Origin: an uncultured Mycoplasma sp.
GTDB lineage: Bacteria > Bacillota_I > Bacilli_A > RF39 > UBA660
DNA length: 57,386 bases
Direction of reading: 5' to 3'
NCBI GenBank assembly: GCA_946554525.1
Contig: CAMNSE010000007.1
Span: 1 to 57,386, forward strand
The notes beneath the pieces were generated by a model. That model made no database searches and had not been told where the DNA came from. It worked only from the letters and a program-made list of their open reading frames with translations. Made by a program: the position numbers and the translations under genes. This document shows, in pieces, positions 7,665 to 17,535 of this stretch. Every line of letters begins with the position of its first letter. The first letter of the stretch is position 1.

Positions 7665-8587
7665 TTTGATTTTTCTTTATGCTTCTTAATTAAGTTTCTT
7701 ACTTTAATAAAGTGGTGATTAACACCACTTTTTCCTATAGTGTAATCTGTTTCCATAGAAATAATATCTGCAAGTTCTTTTAGCGATACTTCTGGATATT
7801 TTTCACGATACTCTAAAACTATTTTGGCTGAATCATCAAGCAAACTAAATAAATCATTGGTTTTTAAATATTCGATATCTTCTAATTGTTTCAAACCTGT
7901 TGCAATTGTTTTTTCTTGGTTAGCTATTTCGCAATTATTTAATCTATTTACCATATTTTTATGATCTCGATAAATTCTTATATCTTCAAAATAAAAGTAA
8001 GCATTTGTGGCACTAAACATACGAATAATATCACTAATTACTTCGGCATTTTTAATATAAACCATATATTTTGAGTTTCTCTTTAAATGCTTAGCATGAA
8101 TAGCTAGATCGCGAAATACTTGAGTTAAAAATACCGCTTCTCTACTTCTATCTGTTACTATTTCAAAATGATATCCACTAGTTGCAGGATCATTAATCGT
8201 TCCAGTCGCTAGAAATACCCCTCTTAAATATGCTATTTTTTCTTCTCTATTAGAAAGAAAATACTCATTAGGTAGTATTTTCTTATTTTCATCAATTATA
8301 TTTAAAAATTTTAAAATTGCCTCTTGTTTCTCATGTACTTCTAAAATATATATTTGTTTTACTCTAAATCTTCTTTGATTACGAATAGTAATCTTGGGGC
8401 TAATGCCAAATATTTCTTTTAAACTACGATAAATATGTCTTGTTACACTAGCATTTTCCAAAGTAATTATAATACTATTATTAATATCCGCAGCAAATCT
8501 AATAAATCCAGATAATTCACAGACTCTTTCATTTTCATTTAGTATAGTTTTTGATATTTCCTCTTTTATTCTCGTAGTATATGTCAT
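7661..8587 (-). CDS. whiA: WhiA sporulation-regulator-like DNA-binding protein
   Basis: WhiA proteins join a LAGLIDADG-like N-terminal fold to a C-terminal helix-turn-helix. In Gram-positive bacteria they influence cell division and chromosome segregation. The 308 residues are close to the usual length. [15 protein letters not shown] and GYHFEI mark the homing-endonuclease-like core (about 137-170), and the C-terminal region contains LKELADII and [16 protein letters not shown], the typical WhiA HTH signature. It lies one base after the yvcK stop, so the two are translationally coupled. Confidence 0.94.
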   Translation of the reverse strand: MTYTTRIKEEISKTILNENERVCELSGFIRFAADINNSIIITLENASVTRHIYRSLKEIFGISPKITIRNQRRFRVKQIYILEVHEKQEAILKFLNIIDENKKILPNEYFLSNREEKIAYLRGVFLATGTINDPATSGYHFEIVTDRSREAVFLTQVFRDLAIHAKHLKRNSKYMVYIKNAEVISDIIRMFSATNAYFYFEDIRIYRDHKNMVNRLNNCEIANQEKTIATGLKQLEDIEYLKTNDLFSLLDDSAKIVLEYREKYPEVSLKELADIISMETDYTIGKSGVNHHFIKVRNLIKKHKEKSN

Positions 8588-8588
8588 T

Positions 8589-9539
8589 TTATTCTTTCTC
8601 CATTAATACAGAGAAGATATGATAAGCAGTTTTTAATGTATCATGTCTTAAATAATCATCCTCAATCGTAAATATTTTATCTTTAATTACTCTAACACCC
8701 ATTTTATTTAAAACGGCTTCATCTAATAAAACAGGATCTTTTTGTTCTTTAGTCGCGTATTTTTTTACTAAATCTTGAGGTATTTCTACATTATTAGCTA
8801 TAACCATATTAATCGTTTTCTTGCCTAAATACTCTTCTAAAACTTTTATATGATCACTTACTTTATAATCATCTGTTTCTCCTGGTTGAGTAACTAAATT
8901 ACATATGTATAATTTAGGGGCCTTACTTTTTCTTATTGCCTTTACAATATCAGGAATAATAATATTTGGTATAATACTAGTAAGCAAGCTACCAGATGAA
9001 AATATTATTAAATCAGCTTCTCCTATAGCTTTTATAACATTTGGATTTGCTTTTACATCTCGGTCATACATTACTTTTTTGATTTTTTCTTTACATTCTG
9101 TAATTCCTGTTTCGCCAAGGATCTTTTTGCCTTTTGAATCTAGTCCCACTAACTCTGCATTATCTTCTGTAACTGGTAAAATTTGTCCTTCGATATCTAA
9201 GAGTTTTACTAATACTGGAATCGCACTAGCAAAATCACCTTTTTGTTCTAAAAGAGCTGTTAATAACAAATTCTTAACTGAATGATTACCTAGGCTTTTA
9301 GATTGCTTAAAACGATAATTCATTAAATTTACAATATCTTGATCAGTATTACTCATCGCCATCATAACTTTAGAAATATCCCCTACCGCAGGTATATTAA
9401 AGTCTCGTCTTAATCTAAGAGTTGAACCACCATTATCTGAAACAGATACTACTGCTGTAATATCTACTGGAAATAATTTTAGCCCTTTAAGCATTTGAGA
9501 AAGCCCAGAGCCTCCTCCAAAAATAACTATCTTTTTCAT
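8589..9539 (-). CDS. yvcK: YvcK/CofD-like gluconeogenesis and cell-shape factor
   Basis: This 316-residue cytosolic protein is of the YvcK family, which binds UDP-sugars and is needed for normal cell wall and morphology on gluconeogenic substrates. The start region reads MKKIVIFGGGSGLSQMLKGL, followed by SVSDNGGSTLRLRRDF and PAVGDISKVMMAMS, all family signatures. I chose the ATG at 9537-9539, which directly precedes the KKIVIFGGG motif and has GTGAT upstream; the open frame extends to 9617. It is coupled to whiA. The rapZ gene that usually precedes it is absent here; pheT is upstream. Confidence 0.93.
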   Translation of the reverse strand: MKKIVIFGGGSGLSQMLKGLKLFPVDITAVVSVSDNGGSTLRLRRDFNIPAVGDISKVMMAMSNTDQDIVNLMNYRFKQSKSLGNHSVKNLLLTALLEQKGDFASAIPVLVKLLDIEGQILPVTEDNAELVGLDSKGKKILGETGITECKEKIKKVMYDRDVKANPNVIKAIGEADLIIFSSGSLLTSIIPNIIIPDIVKAIRKSKAPKLYICNLVTQPGETDDYKVSDHIKVLEEYLGKKTINMVIANNVEIPQDLVKKYATKEQKDPVLLDEAVLNKMGVRVIKDKIFTIEDDYLRHDTLKTAYHIFSVLMEKE

Positions 9540-9620
9540 TTTCATCACTACTATAACTTTAACACAAAATTGACAAAAATAGAACCCTTTTTTACAAATT
9601 ATTTTATGCTTACACATTTT

Positions 9621-9664
9621 AAAAGAACAAAGCTTATTCTATTATCTCAAAGCCTTGTTCTTTT
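9621..9664 (-). terminator. Hairpin at the end of pheT
   Basis: AAAAGAACAA (9621-9630) pairs with TTGTTCTTTT (9655-9664), with extra AGC/GCC pairing inside. It overlaps the pheT stop and may reduce read-through into yvcK. Confidence 0.5.
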
Positions 9665-11961
9665 ATATGATTAATAAATCTTATTTGGAATGTTTGTAAA
9701 TCCTTTTGTTCAAGAGTTTTATTATCGCTTCCAAGCGTATAACGAATCATATATTTATTTTCATAAACACTAACTAATTCTTGCTTTTTAATTAAATTAC
9801 TCTTAAATAAATCTAAAGCTTCCTTTAAATCTTTATACTTTTTATTATTTAAAATTATTGTATAATCTAATGTAACACTAGGATATTTACTTACCTCTTT
9901 TGCAAATTTAGTATTTTTATTTAAAGAAACATATTTATCAAAATCAATATCTATTGTAACAATACTTTTTTTCTTAGAAAGTTTATTTACATATTCTTTC
10001 TTTAAAACATTTATTTCTCCAATTATATTTTCATCAACTATAATACTTTTTCTTACTTCATCATTAGTATAAGCTGTTGAATTAGCCGAGTTTCTAAATA
10101 TAGCATCTTTATTTTTTAAAGCCTTAAATAAATATTTAACAACCTCTTTTGCCTCTATATAAATATTTTCTAATCTTTTTTCTGTATCAGTCAAAATTAT
10201 ACTTAACATTCTTTTGTTTTCATTATTTATTATAACAGTTCCAATTTCAAAAATCTTAAATGAATTATAATTTTTGAAATTCTCTTTTACAATACTCATT
10301 AAAGATAAAGACAGATTATCCCTTAAAACATTATTAACCTCTTTACCAAGTAGCTTGACATTATCTTTTAGAATTCCTAACTCTTTTAGCGTTAGTGTAT
10401 CATACCATAAATAACTATGAACCTCATGCATATTATATTTCTCTGCAAGCATTCTTTTAACTTTATATTCTTGATCAAATACTGGATCTAAATCTTTAGG
10501 AATTAAATCTAGTTTTAGAGGTTTAGGATTGAAGTTTTCAAGGCCATAAATTCGCGCTATTTCTTCAATAACATCTTCTTTTATTTTTATATCTTTTGTT
10601 GAGCGATTTGTAGGCGCAACAACACTATAACTCTTATCACTAACACTAACCTTAAATCCTAACTTTTCTAATATATTTACTACTACTTCATCGCTTAAAA
10701 CAATACCCATATATGTTGCAAGAGTTTTCTTATCAAGTATTATTTCTTCACTCTCAACTTTTGTTGGATAGACATCAGTTAAATTTGATACTATTTCCAT
10801 TTCTGGATTTTCTAATTTTAATAAATAAGCAAGTCTTTTTATTGCAACATCTGTCATATTAGGATCTAAACTTTTTTCATATCTAGCACTTGCCTCAGTA
10901 CGAAGGCCAAGCGAAACTGCGCTTCTTCTAATACTTCCAGCATTAAATGTTGCGGACTCTAGGAAAACTCCCGTAGTGTCAGGTAAAATTTCGCTATCTT
11001 CCCCGCCCATTATGCCAGCTATTGCAAAATATTTATCACCATTTTTAATCATTAATGTATCAGATGTAAGCTTGCGATTTACGCCATCTAGTGTTGTATA
11101 ATTATCTCCATCTTTGGCAAGCCCAACTTCAATATTTTTAACAATCCGATTGTCAAATGCATGCATCGGCTGACCAAGTTCAAGCATTAAATAATTAGTT
11201 AAATCAACAATGAGCGAAATAGAGCGCATTCCTACATAATAAAGATAGATTTGCATAGCTAGTGGCGTTTTATTATTTTTAATATTTTCAATTTCAAGAC
11301 CAGAGTAGCGATAGCATAATTCTGGATTATTAATTTTGATATCTAAGTTCTTTTTATCATTTGGTATTTCTAAGGTTTCTAGTGGCTTTAACTCATGAAG
11401 AGTAATTGCACAAATCTCTCGAGCAATCCCATAGTGTCCCCAAAGATCTGGTCTATTAGTTAGAGACTTATTATCAATTTCCACGATTATATCATCAATT
11501 TCTGGCAAATATTTTTTAATATCTTCACCATTTTTCCAAGAAGTTGGAAGTTCTAAAATTCCTTCATGGTCATCACTAATTGATAGCTCATTTCCAGAGC
11601 AACACATTCCATTTGATACTATGCCTCTTAAGGGTCTTGCTGTAATATTTATATCATCAATTCTACCACCAACACGTACAAGAGCTGTTTTAAGACCAAC
11701 TCTAACATTAGGAGCGCCACATACAACTTGAATAAGTTCATCTTCCCCAACATCCACTTGCAAAACATGCATATGATCACTATCAGGGTGATCTACGCAT
11801 TCTTTAATTTCTGCAACAACAACTCCTTCAAATGAGTTTCCAACTACTTTTACATCTTCAACTTCAGCACATCTAATTGTAAAAGTATCCCAAATATTTC
11901 TCCAATCTATATCATCACTATTTTTAATATGGCTTTTCAGTTTATTACAAGATATTAACAT
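9634..11961 (-). CDS. pheT: Phenylalanyl-tRNA synthetase beta subunit
   Basis: PheT pairs with PheS in an alpha2-beta2 enzyme that charges tRNA-Phe; beta carries the editing site and tRNA-binding modules. The 775 residues match the usual length of about 800. An N-terminal EMAP/OB domain (about 42-155, VCGAPNVRVGLKTALVRVG), a B3/B4 editing domain with GGEDSEI, a B5 domain and a C-terminal ferredoxin-like anticodon-binding domain are seen in order. The start follows AAAGGAGGAATAAT. It begins 12 bases after pheS and shares the T-box-controlled transcript. Confidence 0.96.
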   Translation of the reverse strand: MLISCNKLKSHIKNSDDIDWRNIWDTFTIRCAEVEDVKVVGNSFEGVVVAEIKECVDHPDSDHMHVLQVDVGEDELIQVVCGAPNVRVGLKTALVRVGGRIDDINITARPLRGIVSNGMCCSGNELSISDDHEGILELPTSWKNGEDIKKYLPEIDDIIVEIDNKSLTNRPDLWGHYGIAREICAITLHELKPLETLEIPNDKKNLDIKINNPELCYRYSGLEIENIKNNKTPLAMQIYLYYVGMRSISLIVDLTNYLMLELGQPMHAFDNRIVKNIEVGLAKDGDNYTTLDGVNRKLTSDTLMIKNGDKYFAIAGIMGGEDSEILPDTTGVFLESATFNAGSIRRSAVSLGLRTEASARYEKSLDPNMTDVAIKRLAYLLKLENPEMEIVSNLTDVYPTKVESEEIILDKKTLATYMGIVLSDEVVVNILEKLGFKVSVSDKSYSVVAPTNRSTKDIKIKEDVIEEIARIYGLENFNPKPLKLDLIPKDLDPVFDQEYKVKRMLAEKYNMHEVHSYLWYDTLTLKELGILKDNVKLLGKEVNNVLRDNLSLSLMSIVKENFKNYNSFKIFEIGTVIINNENKRMLSIILTDTEKRLENIYIEAKEVVKYLFKALKNKDAIFRNSANSTAYTNDEVRKSIIVDENIIGEINVLKKEYVNKLSKKKSIVTIDIDFDKYVSLNKNTKFAKEVSKYPSVTLDYTIILNNKKYKDLKEALDLFKSNLIKKQELVSVYENKYMIRYTLGSDNKTLEQKDLQTFQIRFINHIKEQGFEIIE

Positions 11962-11973
11962 ATTATTCCTCCT

Positions 11974-12981
11974 TTACTCTACATGAAATTGTTCTAAATA
12001 ACGAATGTCTCCGCTATTTAAAACTCTTATATCATTAATTTTATATTTCATCATCGCAAGACGAGTAAGCCCTATACCAAAAGCAAATCCCGTATATTCA
12101 TCTGGATTAATTCCACCAGAAGCTAAAACGTTTGGATGAATCATACCACTTCCAACCATTTCAATATATCCACTGTTTTTACAAGTTGGACACCCTTTAC
12201 CTCCACAAATTAAACAAGACATATCCATTTCATAAGATGGCTCTGTAAAAGGAAAGAATCCTGGACGAAGTCTAACACTCACGTCTTTATGGAATACTTC
12301 ACTTAAAATTTGCTTCATAACATAAAGTAGGTTTTCAATAGAAACTCCTTTATCGATTACCATTCCCTCAATTTGAAAGAAAGTATTTTCATGATTAGCA
12401 TCTAAGTCTTCATTTCTAAAAGTTCTTCCTGGAGCACAAATACGTAATGGCGCTCCAAAGTTTTCCATAGCATGAATTTGATTATCGCTAGTTTGAGTTC
12501 TAAGAAGCATACCATTATCAAGATAATAAGTATCTTGCATATCACGAGCTGGATGATCTTTTGGCACGTTAAGCGCTTCAAAATTATAATATTCTGTTTC
12601 CATTTCAGGGCCACTTACAATGCTAAAACCCATTCTCTTTAATATATCTGTTACTTCTCTTGCTACAATAGTAACAGGATGAAGTGATCCAACTTCTACT
12701 TCATAATCTAGTGTATCATCAAAGCTTACTCTCGTTTTAGACTCTAAAGAATTTAATTTTTCATTAATTAAATTTTCCATTTCTTTTTTAGTATTATTAA
12801 TTAAACTTCCATATTTTTTCTTATCTTCTACACTCATATCTTTTAAACCAGATAAAAGACTCGCAATTTCACTTTTTTTACCTACATATTTTGATTTAAT
12901 ATTTAAAATATCTGCTTCACTCTTAGCATCATTCAAATAGCCCATTAAATCAGATTTTAAATTTAATATTTTTTCTTCCAT
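11974..12981 (-). CDS. pheS: Phenylalanyl-tRNA synthetase alpha subunit
   Basis: The catalytic subunit that activates phenylalanine. The 335 residues are the normal length. An N-terminal coiled coil (1-85) is followed by a class II aminoacyl-tRNA synthetase core with HPVTIVAREV, the motif 2 region NEDLDANHENTFFQIEG, RLRPGFFPFTEPSYE and the motif 3 segment GFAFGIGLTRLAMM. A CLICGGKGCPTCKNSGY stretch is a small Cys cluster typical of Firmicute PheS. The ribosome site AGGAGGAG lies 6-13 bases upstream. It is preceded by a Phe T-box leader. Confidence 0.97.
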   Translation of the reverse strand: MEEKILNLKSDLMGYLNDAKSEADILNIKSKYVGKKSEIASLLSGLKDMSVEDKKKYGSLINNTKKEMENLINEKLNSLESKTRVSFDDTLDYEVEVGSLHPVTIVAREVTDILKRMGFSIVSGPEMETEYYNFEALNVPKDHPARDMQDTYYLDNGMLLRTQTSDNQIHAMENFGAPLRICAPGRTFRNEDLDANHENTFFQIEGMVIDKGVSIENLLYVMKQILSEVFHKDVSVRLRPGFFPFTEPSYEMDMSCLICGGKGCPTCKNSGYIEMVGSGMIHPNVLASGGINPDEYTGFAFGIGLTRLAMMKYKINDIRVLNSGDIRYLEQFHVE

Positions 12982-12998
12982 AATACTCTCCTCCTAAA

Positions 12999-13216
12999 AA
13001 TTAAAAAAAGTCTAGAATGTTGGGACGAGATATACCCGTGGTACCACCCAACTTCTAGAACTTTCTAGCACTTTCTTCGTTTATAGCACGACTTACTATT
13101 AAAACTCCTAAGTACGAAATTCACATACCTTTCTTCACTCTAAATATTTCCAGCCTAAGATATTTAGTCTCTAAATAGTAGTAAAAGCAGTTACTTATTA
13201 CTTAATCAACATTTAT
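12999..13216 (-). promoter_or_regulatory. T-box riboswitch (tRNA-Phe sensing) of pheST
   Basis: The minus-strand leader contains the conserved T-box sequence TTGGGTGGTACCACGGG (13035-13051). Downstream is a terminator stem (TCTAGAA-GTTGGG with CCCAAC-A-TTCTAGA) followed by a T7 run ending near 13003. Stem I closes by ACTATT/AATAGT. A UUC triplet at 13116-13118 is the likely Phe specifier in its 3' side. Uncharged tRNA-Phe would stabilise the antiterminator and turn on pheS and pheT. Confidence 0.92.
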
Positions 13217-13222
13217 GAACTT

Positions 13223-13251
13223 ATTTTATCACTTAAACCAGTAAAAAGCAA
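13223..13251 (-). promoter_or_regulatory. Promoter of the pheST T-box leader
   Basis: TTGCTT (13246-13251), a 17-base spacer and TAAAAT (13223-13228) on the minus strand place the start near 13216, at the 5' end of the T-box leader. Confidence 0.5.
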
Positions 13252-14325
13252 TTATCTTTTTGGTTTTTCTTCAGGACTAATTCCAAAAAATTCTTTTAAT
13301 CCTTCAACATTTGCATTTTCATCTGACTTATAATATAGCATATGTAAATGTTCTGTATCTATTTGACACGGAATACAAATAGTGTTACCTTTTGTAAAAT
13401 CAACATAATAAATAATATATTTGTCTTCCATTTTTTTAATAATGACTCCTTTAGCATGAATAAACGAATTCATATTATAAAGATAATTAGTAAATATTGA
13501 GTATAGTGACTCAGGTATAACAATCTCTCCATCACACCCTACGGTATCCAAAAGTAATTTTGTTAAATAGTTAATTCGCTCATTTTCTTTAAACGAACAT
13601 TTTTCTAAGCTATCTAAAGAAACATCCTTTACCTTTTTTCTTTCTTCATTATTAAAAAAACTTAATAAGTCACTTACATAAAATGGCGATTTAAATTGAT
13701 ACCTAGTTTCATCACTTAATTCTTCTAATTCAAACTCCATTTCTGCTTTTTCTTTGCTATCATTTAAATACTTTGCATATTTTCTAAAGTTTTTTCTAAA
13801 AAACTCAGCAAACTCTATTGGAATACCAAAAGTATAAGCAAATTCATCATCTTTTAATGCTTCCAAATTTATAGGAATTTCATTATATAAATAATCATAT
13901 AAATGGATATCATAATCATATTCAACAATTATATCATCTTCTTTTACAATTTTTGTAGTAGTTATTCTAGAGGCAGTAGGAGACTTTTCTAAAACCATTT
14001 TAATATCTTGCCTAGTAACAGTATCTAATATAGAAAATTTTAAAATTAAATGCCCTTTTTCGTTTTTCTTTAAAGCAAAAGAAATTAGTCCATTACATAC
14101 AAGCAGCTGAAAATATAATAAAGCGTTTGTTGATTCATTCTTTTTAAAGTTTGTTTTATCTTTTAATGAAATTTGTTCATACATACTATCACTAACGCCT
14201 ACTTCACCTAAAAGCTTAATATCTTTAGCGTTTTTTATTATTTCTATAATTTGATTAAAAAACAAATCATTTAAAAGTTCATCCGGTAAAAGTTGAAATA
14301 TTAAATCAAAATCTAGCGCATCCAT
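13252..14325 (-). CDS. Uncharacterised cytosolic protein
   Basis: A 357-residue acidic protein without membrane segments or a motif I recognise. The N-terminus MDALDFDLIFQLLPDELLND is Leu-rich; the middle has alternating acidic and basic helices (about 180-240), and the C-terminal 80 residues look like mixed beta structure (KGVIIKKMEDKYIIYYVDF). I chose the ATG at 14323-14325, since GAGGG lies 6 bases upstream; an upstream TTG (14343) has none. It stands alone between the pheS leader and rubrerythrin. Codon and base usage match the neighbours, so it is probably a lineage gene rather than a recent import. Confidence 0.7.
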   Translation of the reverse strand: MDALDFDLIFQLLPDELLNDLFFNQIIEIIKNAKDIKLLGEVGVSDSMYEQISLKDKTNFKKNESTNALLYFQLLVCNGLISFALKKNEKGHLILKFSILDTVTRQDIKMVLEKSPTASRITTTKIVKEDDIIVEYDYDIHLYDYLYNEIPINLEALKDDEFAYTFGIPIEFAEFFRKNFRKYAKYLNDSKEKAEMEFELEELSDETRYQFKSPFYVSDLLSFFNNEERKKVKDVSLDSLEKCSFKENERINYLTKLLLDTVGCDGEIVIPESLYSIFTNYLYNMNSFIHAKGVIIKKMEDKYIIYYVDFTKGNTICIPCQIDTEHLHMLYYKSDENANVEGLKEFFGISPEEKPKR

Positions 14326-14379
14326 AAATAACCCTCTTTGCAAGTGGTTATTCTAACATACTAGAATCAAATAGTCAAA

Positions 14380-14404
14380 TAAAAAGAGAACATTAATAGT
14401 TCTC
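14380..14404 (-). terminator. Rubrerythrin terminator
   Basis: Stem GAGAAC/GTTCTC (14386-14391 with 14399-14404) with a T-run on the minus-strand 3' side, overlapping the last codons of the rubrerythrin gene. Confidence 0.7.
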
Positions 14405-14932
14405 GCTTTTAAGTTCCATAAAACTTTGTGGATGAGCACAAACAGGACATACAACTGGAGCAGATTCTCCAACATAAACATATCCACAATTGCGACAAAT
14501 CCAAACTACTTCTTCGCCACGTTTAAATACTAAATTATCATCTATATTTCCAACTAACTTTAAGTATCTTTCTTCATGATGCTTTTCTATTTTTCCAACT
14601 TCTTCAAACAATTTAGCAATACGGTCAAAGCCTTCTTCTCTTGCAACTTCAGCAAATTCTTTATACATATTAGTCCATTCATAGTTTTCGCCACTAGCTG
14701 CATCTTTTAGGTTTGTTAACGTATCAGGAACTTTACCTCCATGTAATTCTTTAAACCACATTTTAGCATGTTCTTTTTCATTGTTAGCAGTTTCCTCAAA
14801 AATAGCCGCTATTTGTTCATACCCATCTTTCTTAGCTTTGCTAGCATAATAAGTATATTTATTACGAGCTTGTGACTCCCCAGCAAAAGCAGCCATTAAA
14901 TTAGCTTCTGTACGTGTTCCTTTTAATTCCAT
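14393..14932 (-). CDS. rbr: Rubrerythrin
   Basis: A non-haem iron protein that reduces hydrogen peroxide in anaerobes. The 179 residues show an N-terminal ferritin-like diiron domain with repeated Glu motifs ([34 protein letters not shown]). The C-terminal rubredoxin domain has two Cys pairs, CRNC and CPVC. The order diiron then rubredoxin is classical. Presence suggests an anaerobic or microaerophilic host. The start follows TGGAGGTAAAATT, and the gene has its own terminator. Confidence 0.95.
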   Translation of the reverse strand: MELKGTRTEANLMAAFAGESQARNKYTYYASKAKKDGYEQIAAIFEETANNEKEHAKMWFKELHGGKVPDTLTNLKDAASGENYEWTNMYKEFAEVAREEGFDRIAKLFEEVGKIEKHHEERYLKLVGNIDDNLVFKRGEEVVWICRNCGYVYVGESAPVVCPVCAHPQSFMELKSENY

Positions 14933-14971
14933 AATTTTACCTCCATTTCAATTAATATTATATCAAAAATA

Positions 14972-15003
14972 AAAAATAAGTAAATATTATTTTACTTATT
15001 TTT
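14972..15003 (-). terminator. Terminator after the small membrane protein
   Basis: A 13-base stem AAAAATAAGTAAA / TTTACTTATTTTT with a six-base loop overlaps the stop of the gene at 14996-15229. Confidence 0.65.
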
Positions 15004-15229
15004 CATTTATTAATGGTTCGTCAAAGTCATCATTTGTGTATTCTTCAATAGACGGATGAACTTCACTTGAAATTTCATTTTCTACCTTTGCTATCGGTTT
15101 TAATTTTTTTTCCTTTACATCTTTATTTGTATTATCAACTAAATAACCAATTAATGCAAAAATCAAAATCAAGCAAATTACTAAAAACCAAATATAATTA
15201 TTTAGTAAAAAATTTATCACACTTTCCAT
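14996..15229 (-). CDS. Small single-pass membrane protein of unknown function
   Basis: A 77-residue protein with one membrane segment at about residues 12-30 (NYIWFLVICLILIFALIGY), followed by a Lys-rich stretch and an acidic C-terminal tail. No family is recognised. The start follows GGAGGGTAT. It lies 27 bases downstream of the DUF3048 gene and is probably co-transcribed with it, then ended by its own hairpin. Confidence 0.65.
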   Translation of the reverse strand: MESVINFLLNNYIWFLVICLILIFALIGYLVDNTNKDVKEKKLKPIAKVENEISSEVHPSIEEYTNDDFDEPLINEK

Positions 15230-15256
15230 ATACCCTCCATTAACAATTTATGATGC

Positions 15257-16321
15257 TTATGAAATAGATATGCTTCCGGTTTTAGGAACGATATGAATCC
15301 ATGTATTACCATCATTAACAGTTATTTCCTCTCCTGTTTCTTTATACTTATAAACAGTTTGACTGCTTCTATCTTCTTTATCCCATGTAATTGGATAACT
15401 TACTCCACCAGTAATAAAATATCCTTCACCATGTCCCTTATTATCCAATTCTTGTCTTCCTTTATCATCACCAGCAATTGTTTTATTATCAATTTGATAA
15501 ACTAAAATATTTTTAACACTATATTGCTCTTTAGTTTGATAATCTTTATGAGCTACATTATTAACAGATTGCAAATATGTATTAGATTTCTCATCATATA
15601 CATAATTAGTTACAAAACCACTTGAATATTTAATATTAATCTTTACAGCGTCATCACGTTTTATTTCGGGATTTATTGGAGTTGGACTATAATGAAGTAA
15701 TAAATTTTTATTAGCTTCACTTCTATAGCCCTTGCTACTTACAAGTTTTGATACTTCTTTTAAATTTGTATAGCCTGTATGTTCTGTTGCTACGCTACCA
15801 TATTGCTTACGGAAGAAATAAGGATTACTATAAGTTAGAGCATTAATATTATTAATACCAAGAGTACTAATATCTTTTTGGGCTTGAGGACTCCATCCCC
15901 AGTGAACATAAAAAGCATCATTTTCTAAAACATAATCTAAATAATAATGTCTAGCACTACGCACACTTCCAACAATTTCTGGAAGCTCATCTTTAAATAA
16001 TGCCATATATCTTGTAATTCCACCTTCAACTACAATTTCATAGACCAAAAACGCATCTTGAAGCCCTGAATGATATGGTCTTGCTGCTGGCGCATTATTA
16101 ATCATAACTGCAAATGGTCTAGATTTACTACTTACATCAACAATTTGAACTTTGGGCTGATCATAAATTTCCTCTTCTTCATGTGGCACGTTTGTATACC
16201 CTTTATTATCCACTTCTTTTTTGCCCAAACAAGTAACTGCAAGTATAATTCCACCAACCAACAAAGCTACTATTGCTCCCAAAATTATTGCATTTTTTTT
16301 ATTTAATTTTAGCTTCTTCAT
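15257..16321 (-). CDS. DUF3048 (YerB-like) anchored extracellular protein
   Basis: A 354-residue protein with a membrane segment at about 12-31 and the DUF3048 hallmarks RPFAVMINNAPAARPYHSGL, VYEIVVEGGITRYMALF, VGSVRSARHYYLDYV and, near the C-terminus, YPITWDKEDRS. The B. subtilis relative YerB is a lipoprotein. Here a Cys follows the hydrophobic stretch (AVTCLG), but the -1 residue is Thr, so lipidation is uncertain. The biochemical role of the family is not well established; outer surface location is inferred. The start follows AAGAGGTAAAAT. Confidence 0.85.
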   Translation of the reverse strand: MKKLKLNKKNAIILGAIVALLVGGIILAVTCLGKKEVDNKGYTNVPHEEEEIYDQPKVQIVDVSSKSRPFAVMINNAPAARPYHSGLQDAFLVYEIVVEGGITRYMALFKDELPEIVGSVRSARHYYLDYVLENDAFYVHWGWSPQAQKDISTLGINNINALTYSNPYFFRKQYGSVATEHTGYTNLKEVSKLVSSKGYRSEANKNLLLHYSPTPINPEIKRDDAVKINIKYSSGFVTNYVYDEKSNTYLQSVNNVAHKDYQTKEQYSVKNILVYQIDNKTIAGDDKGRQELDNKGHGEGYFITGGVSYPITWDKEDRSSQTVYKYKETGEEITVNDGNTWIHIVPKTGSISIS

Positions 16322-16381
16322 ATTTTACCTCTTATCTATTATATTTTAATTATAGCATGAATTGAATTTTTTTTAAATAAA

Positions 16382-16403
16382 AAAGCATTAATTAAAATGC
16401 TTT
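16382..16403 (-). terminator. Terminator of the zinc-ribbon Yip1-like gene
   Basis: AAAGCATT / AATGCTTT around a six-base loop with a T-run on the minus-strand side, immediately at the stop codon. Confidence 0.65.
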
Positions 16404-17418
16404 ATTTTAAAAATCCTCCCAAAGAACCTAATCCGCCTAAAGAGCCTCCTAAAGAGCCAAGGCCACTAGTTATAGTACTAAGTAAAATCTTATAAGCTAT
16501 GTATCCTCCACCTATTACTAAAATTGAAAGACATATAGAATGTAATATTATTCTAGTATTCTTATCTTCTATATTAATAATATCATTCATTAATTCTACC
16601 AACATTACTAAAGAGTAAACAATTCCAATAACCATAAAAATTAAAGCGCCAGTCATTGAAAATAATCCTACTATTAAGCTTAAAACGCTACCAGCTACAA
16701 ATGGTACATATGCAGTTGCAGATCCAGCTAGAACCTCACTAAATTTAGCGCCTTTCTTAATAATTGAATTAGCTATAAAGTACACTGCAGCAATTGCAAG
16801 CAATATACCAGCATATGTTAAAAATCCTTTAGATATAACATCAAAAAATTCTACATTTTCTAAATTTTCCCATACCCATTCGGTTTCGCCGCTAAAAAAG
16901 CTAGTTACTTTTACTGCTGAAACAATTGAGTTTAGTAATCTTAATAAAGTTAATATTACAACTAATATTAAAGACATAATAGCAGCATGTTTAGTTTCGT
17001 TTATTTCTTCATGATCTTTATACTCACTAAAAGGTCTTATTAATACTTGAATAATATACTTAAAATAATTCATTTTTCCGGTTTGTATTCCATTTTGAGG
17101 AGCAGCGGCATTTAATTGATTATTAAATGCTTGAGGTTGCATATTCATAGCCATTGGTGATACACCCTCTGTAGCGGGAGCAACTTGTGAAGAAAATGCC
17201 TGACCTTCAAATTGGTTTACTTGAGGCGTTTCCACAGTTTGAGGCTGAATTACAGCTTGTGGTTGAATCTCAGCTTGAGGCTGAATTACGGCTTGAGGTT
17301 GAGCTACAGCTTGTGCATTAGTTTGCAAAGCAGCTCCACAATTGATGCAAAAATTTGTTGTTGGAGTGTTAACAGCTCCACAATTAGGACAAATTTTGCT
17401 AGTTAAATTTTCGTTCAT
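16402..17418 (-). CDS. Zinc-ribbon multi-pass membrane protein (Yip1-like)
   Basis: The 338-residue protein begins with a zinc ribbon (CPNCG and CINCG, about residues 10-30). A Gln/Pro-rich linker follows with tandem QPQAVI-type units (about 38-65). The C-terminal 200 residues have about five hydrophobic segments like Yip1-family domains, ending in a Gly-Leu-Ser-rich tail (GLGSLGGSLGGLGSLGG). The zinc ribbon is cytosolic if it obeys usual topology. I chose the ATG at 17416-17418 behind AAGGA; the longer frame from 17445 has no ribosome site. It sits next to another zinc-ribbon membrane protein. The function is unknown. Confidence 0.75.
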   Translation of the reverse strand: MNENLTSKICPNCGAVNTPTTNFCINCGAALQTNAQAVAQPQAVIQPQAEIQPQAVIQPQTVETPQVNQFEGQAFSSQVAPATEGVSPMAMNMQPQAFNNQLNAAAPQNGIQTGKMNYFKYIIQVLIRPFSEYKDHEEINETKHAAIMSLILVVILTLLRLLNSIVSAVKVTSFFSGETEWVWENLENVEFFDVISKGFLTYAGILLAIAAVYFIANSIIKKGAKFSEVLAGSATAYVPFVAGSVLSLIVGLFSMTGALIFMVIGIVYSLVMLVELMNDIINIEDKNTRIILHSICLSILVIGGGYIAYKILLSTITSGLGSLGGSLGGLGSLGGFLK

Positions 17419-17535
17419 ATAAACATATTCCTTCCATTCTTCCATACTTAATAAAAATACTAAGATATCTATACTATTAAGTTAATTTTAATATATATTT
17501 ATTTCAAAGTCAATATCTTAAATAATGCTTTACAC

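Noticed and set aside
9540-9617. N-terminal extension of YvcK rich in Cys
   Set aside because: The 26 extra codons have no ribosome site and precede the conserved family start MKKIVIFGGG.
17212-17406. Plus-strand frame with repeated Leu-Arg-Leu-Asn units
   Set aside because: It is the shadow of the Gln/Pro repeat linker of the zinc-ribbon membrane protein.
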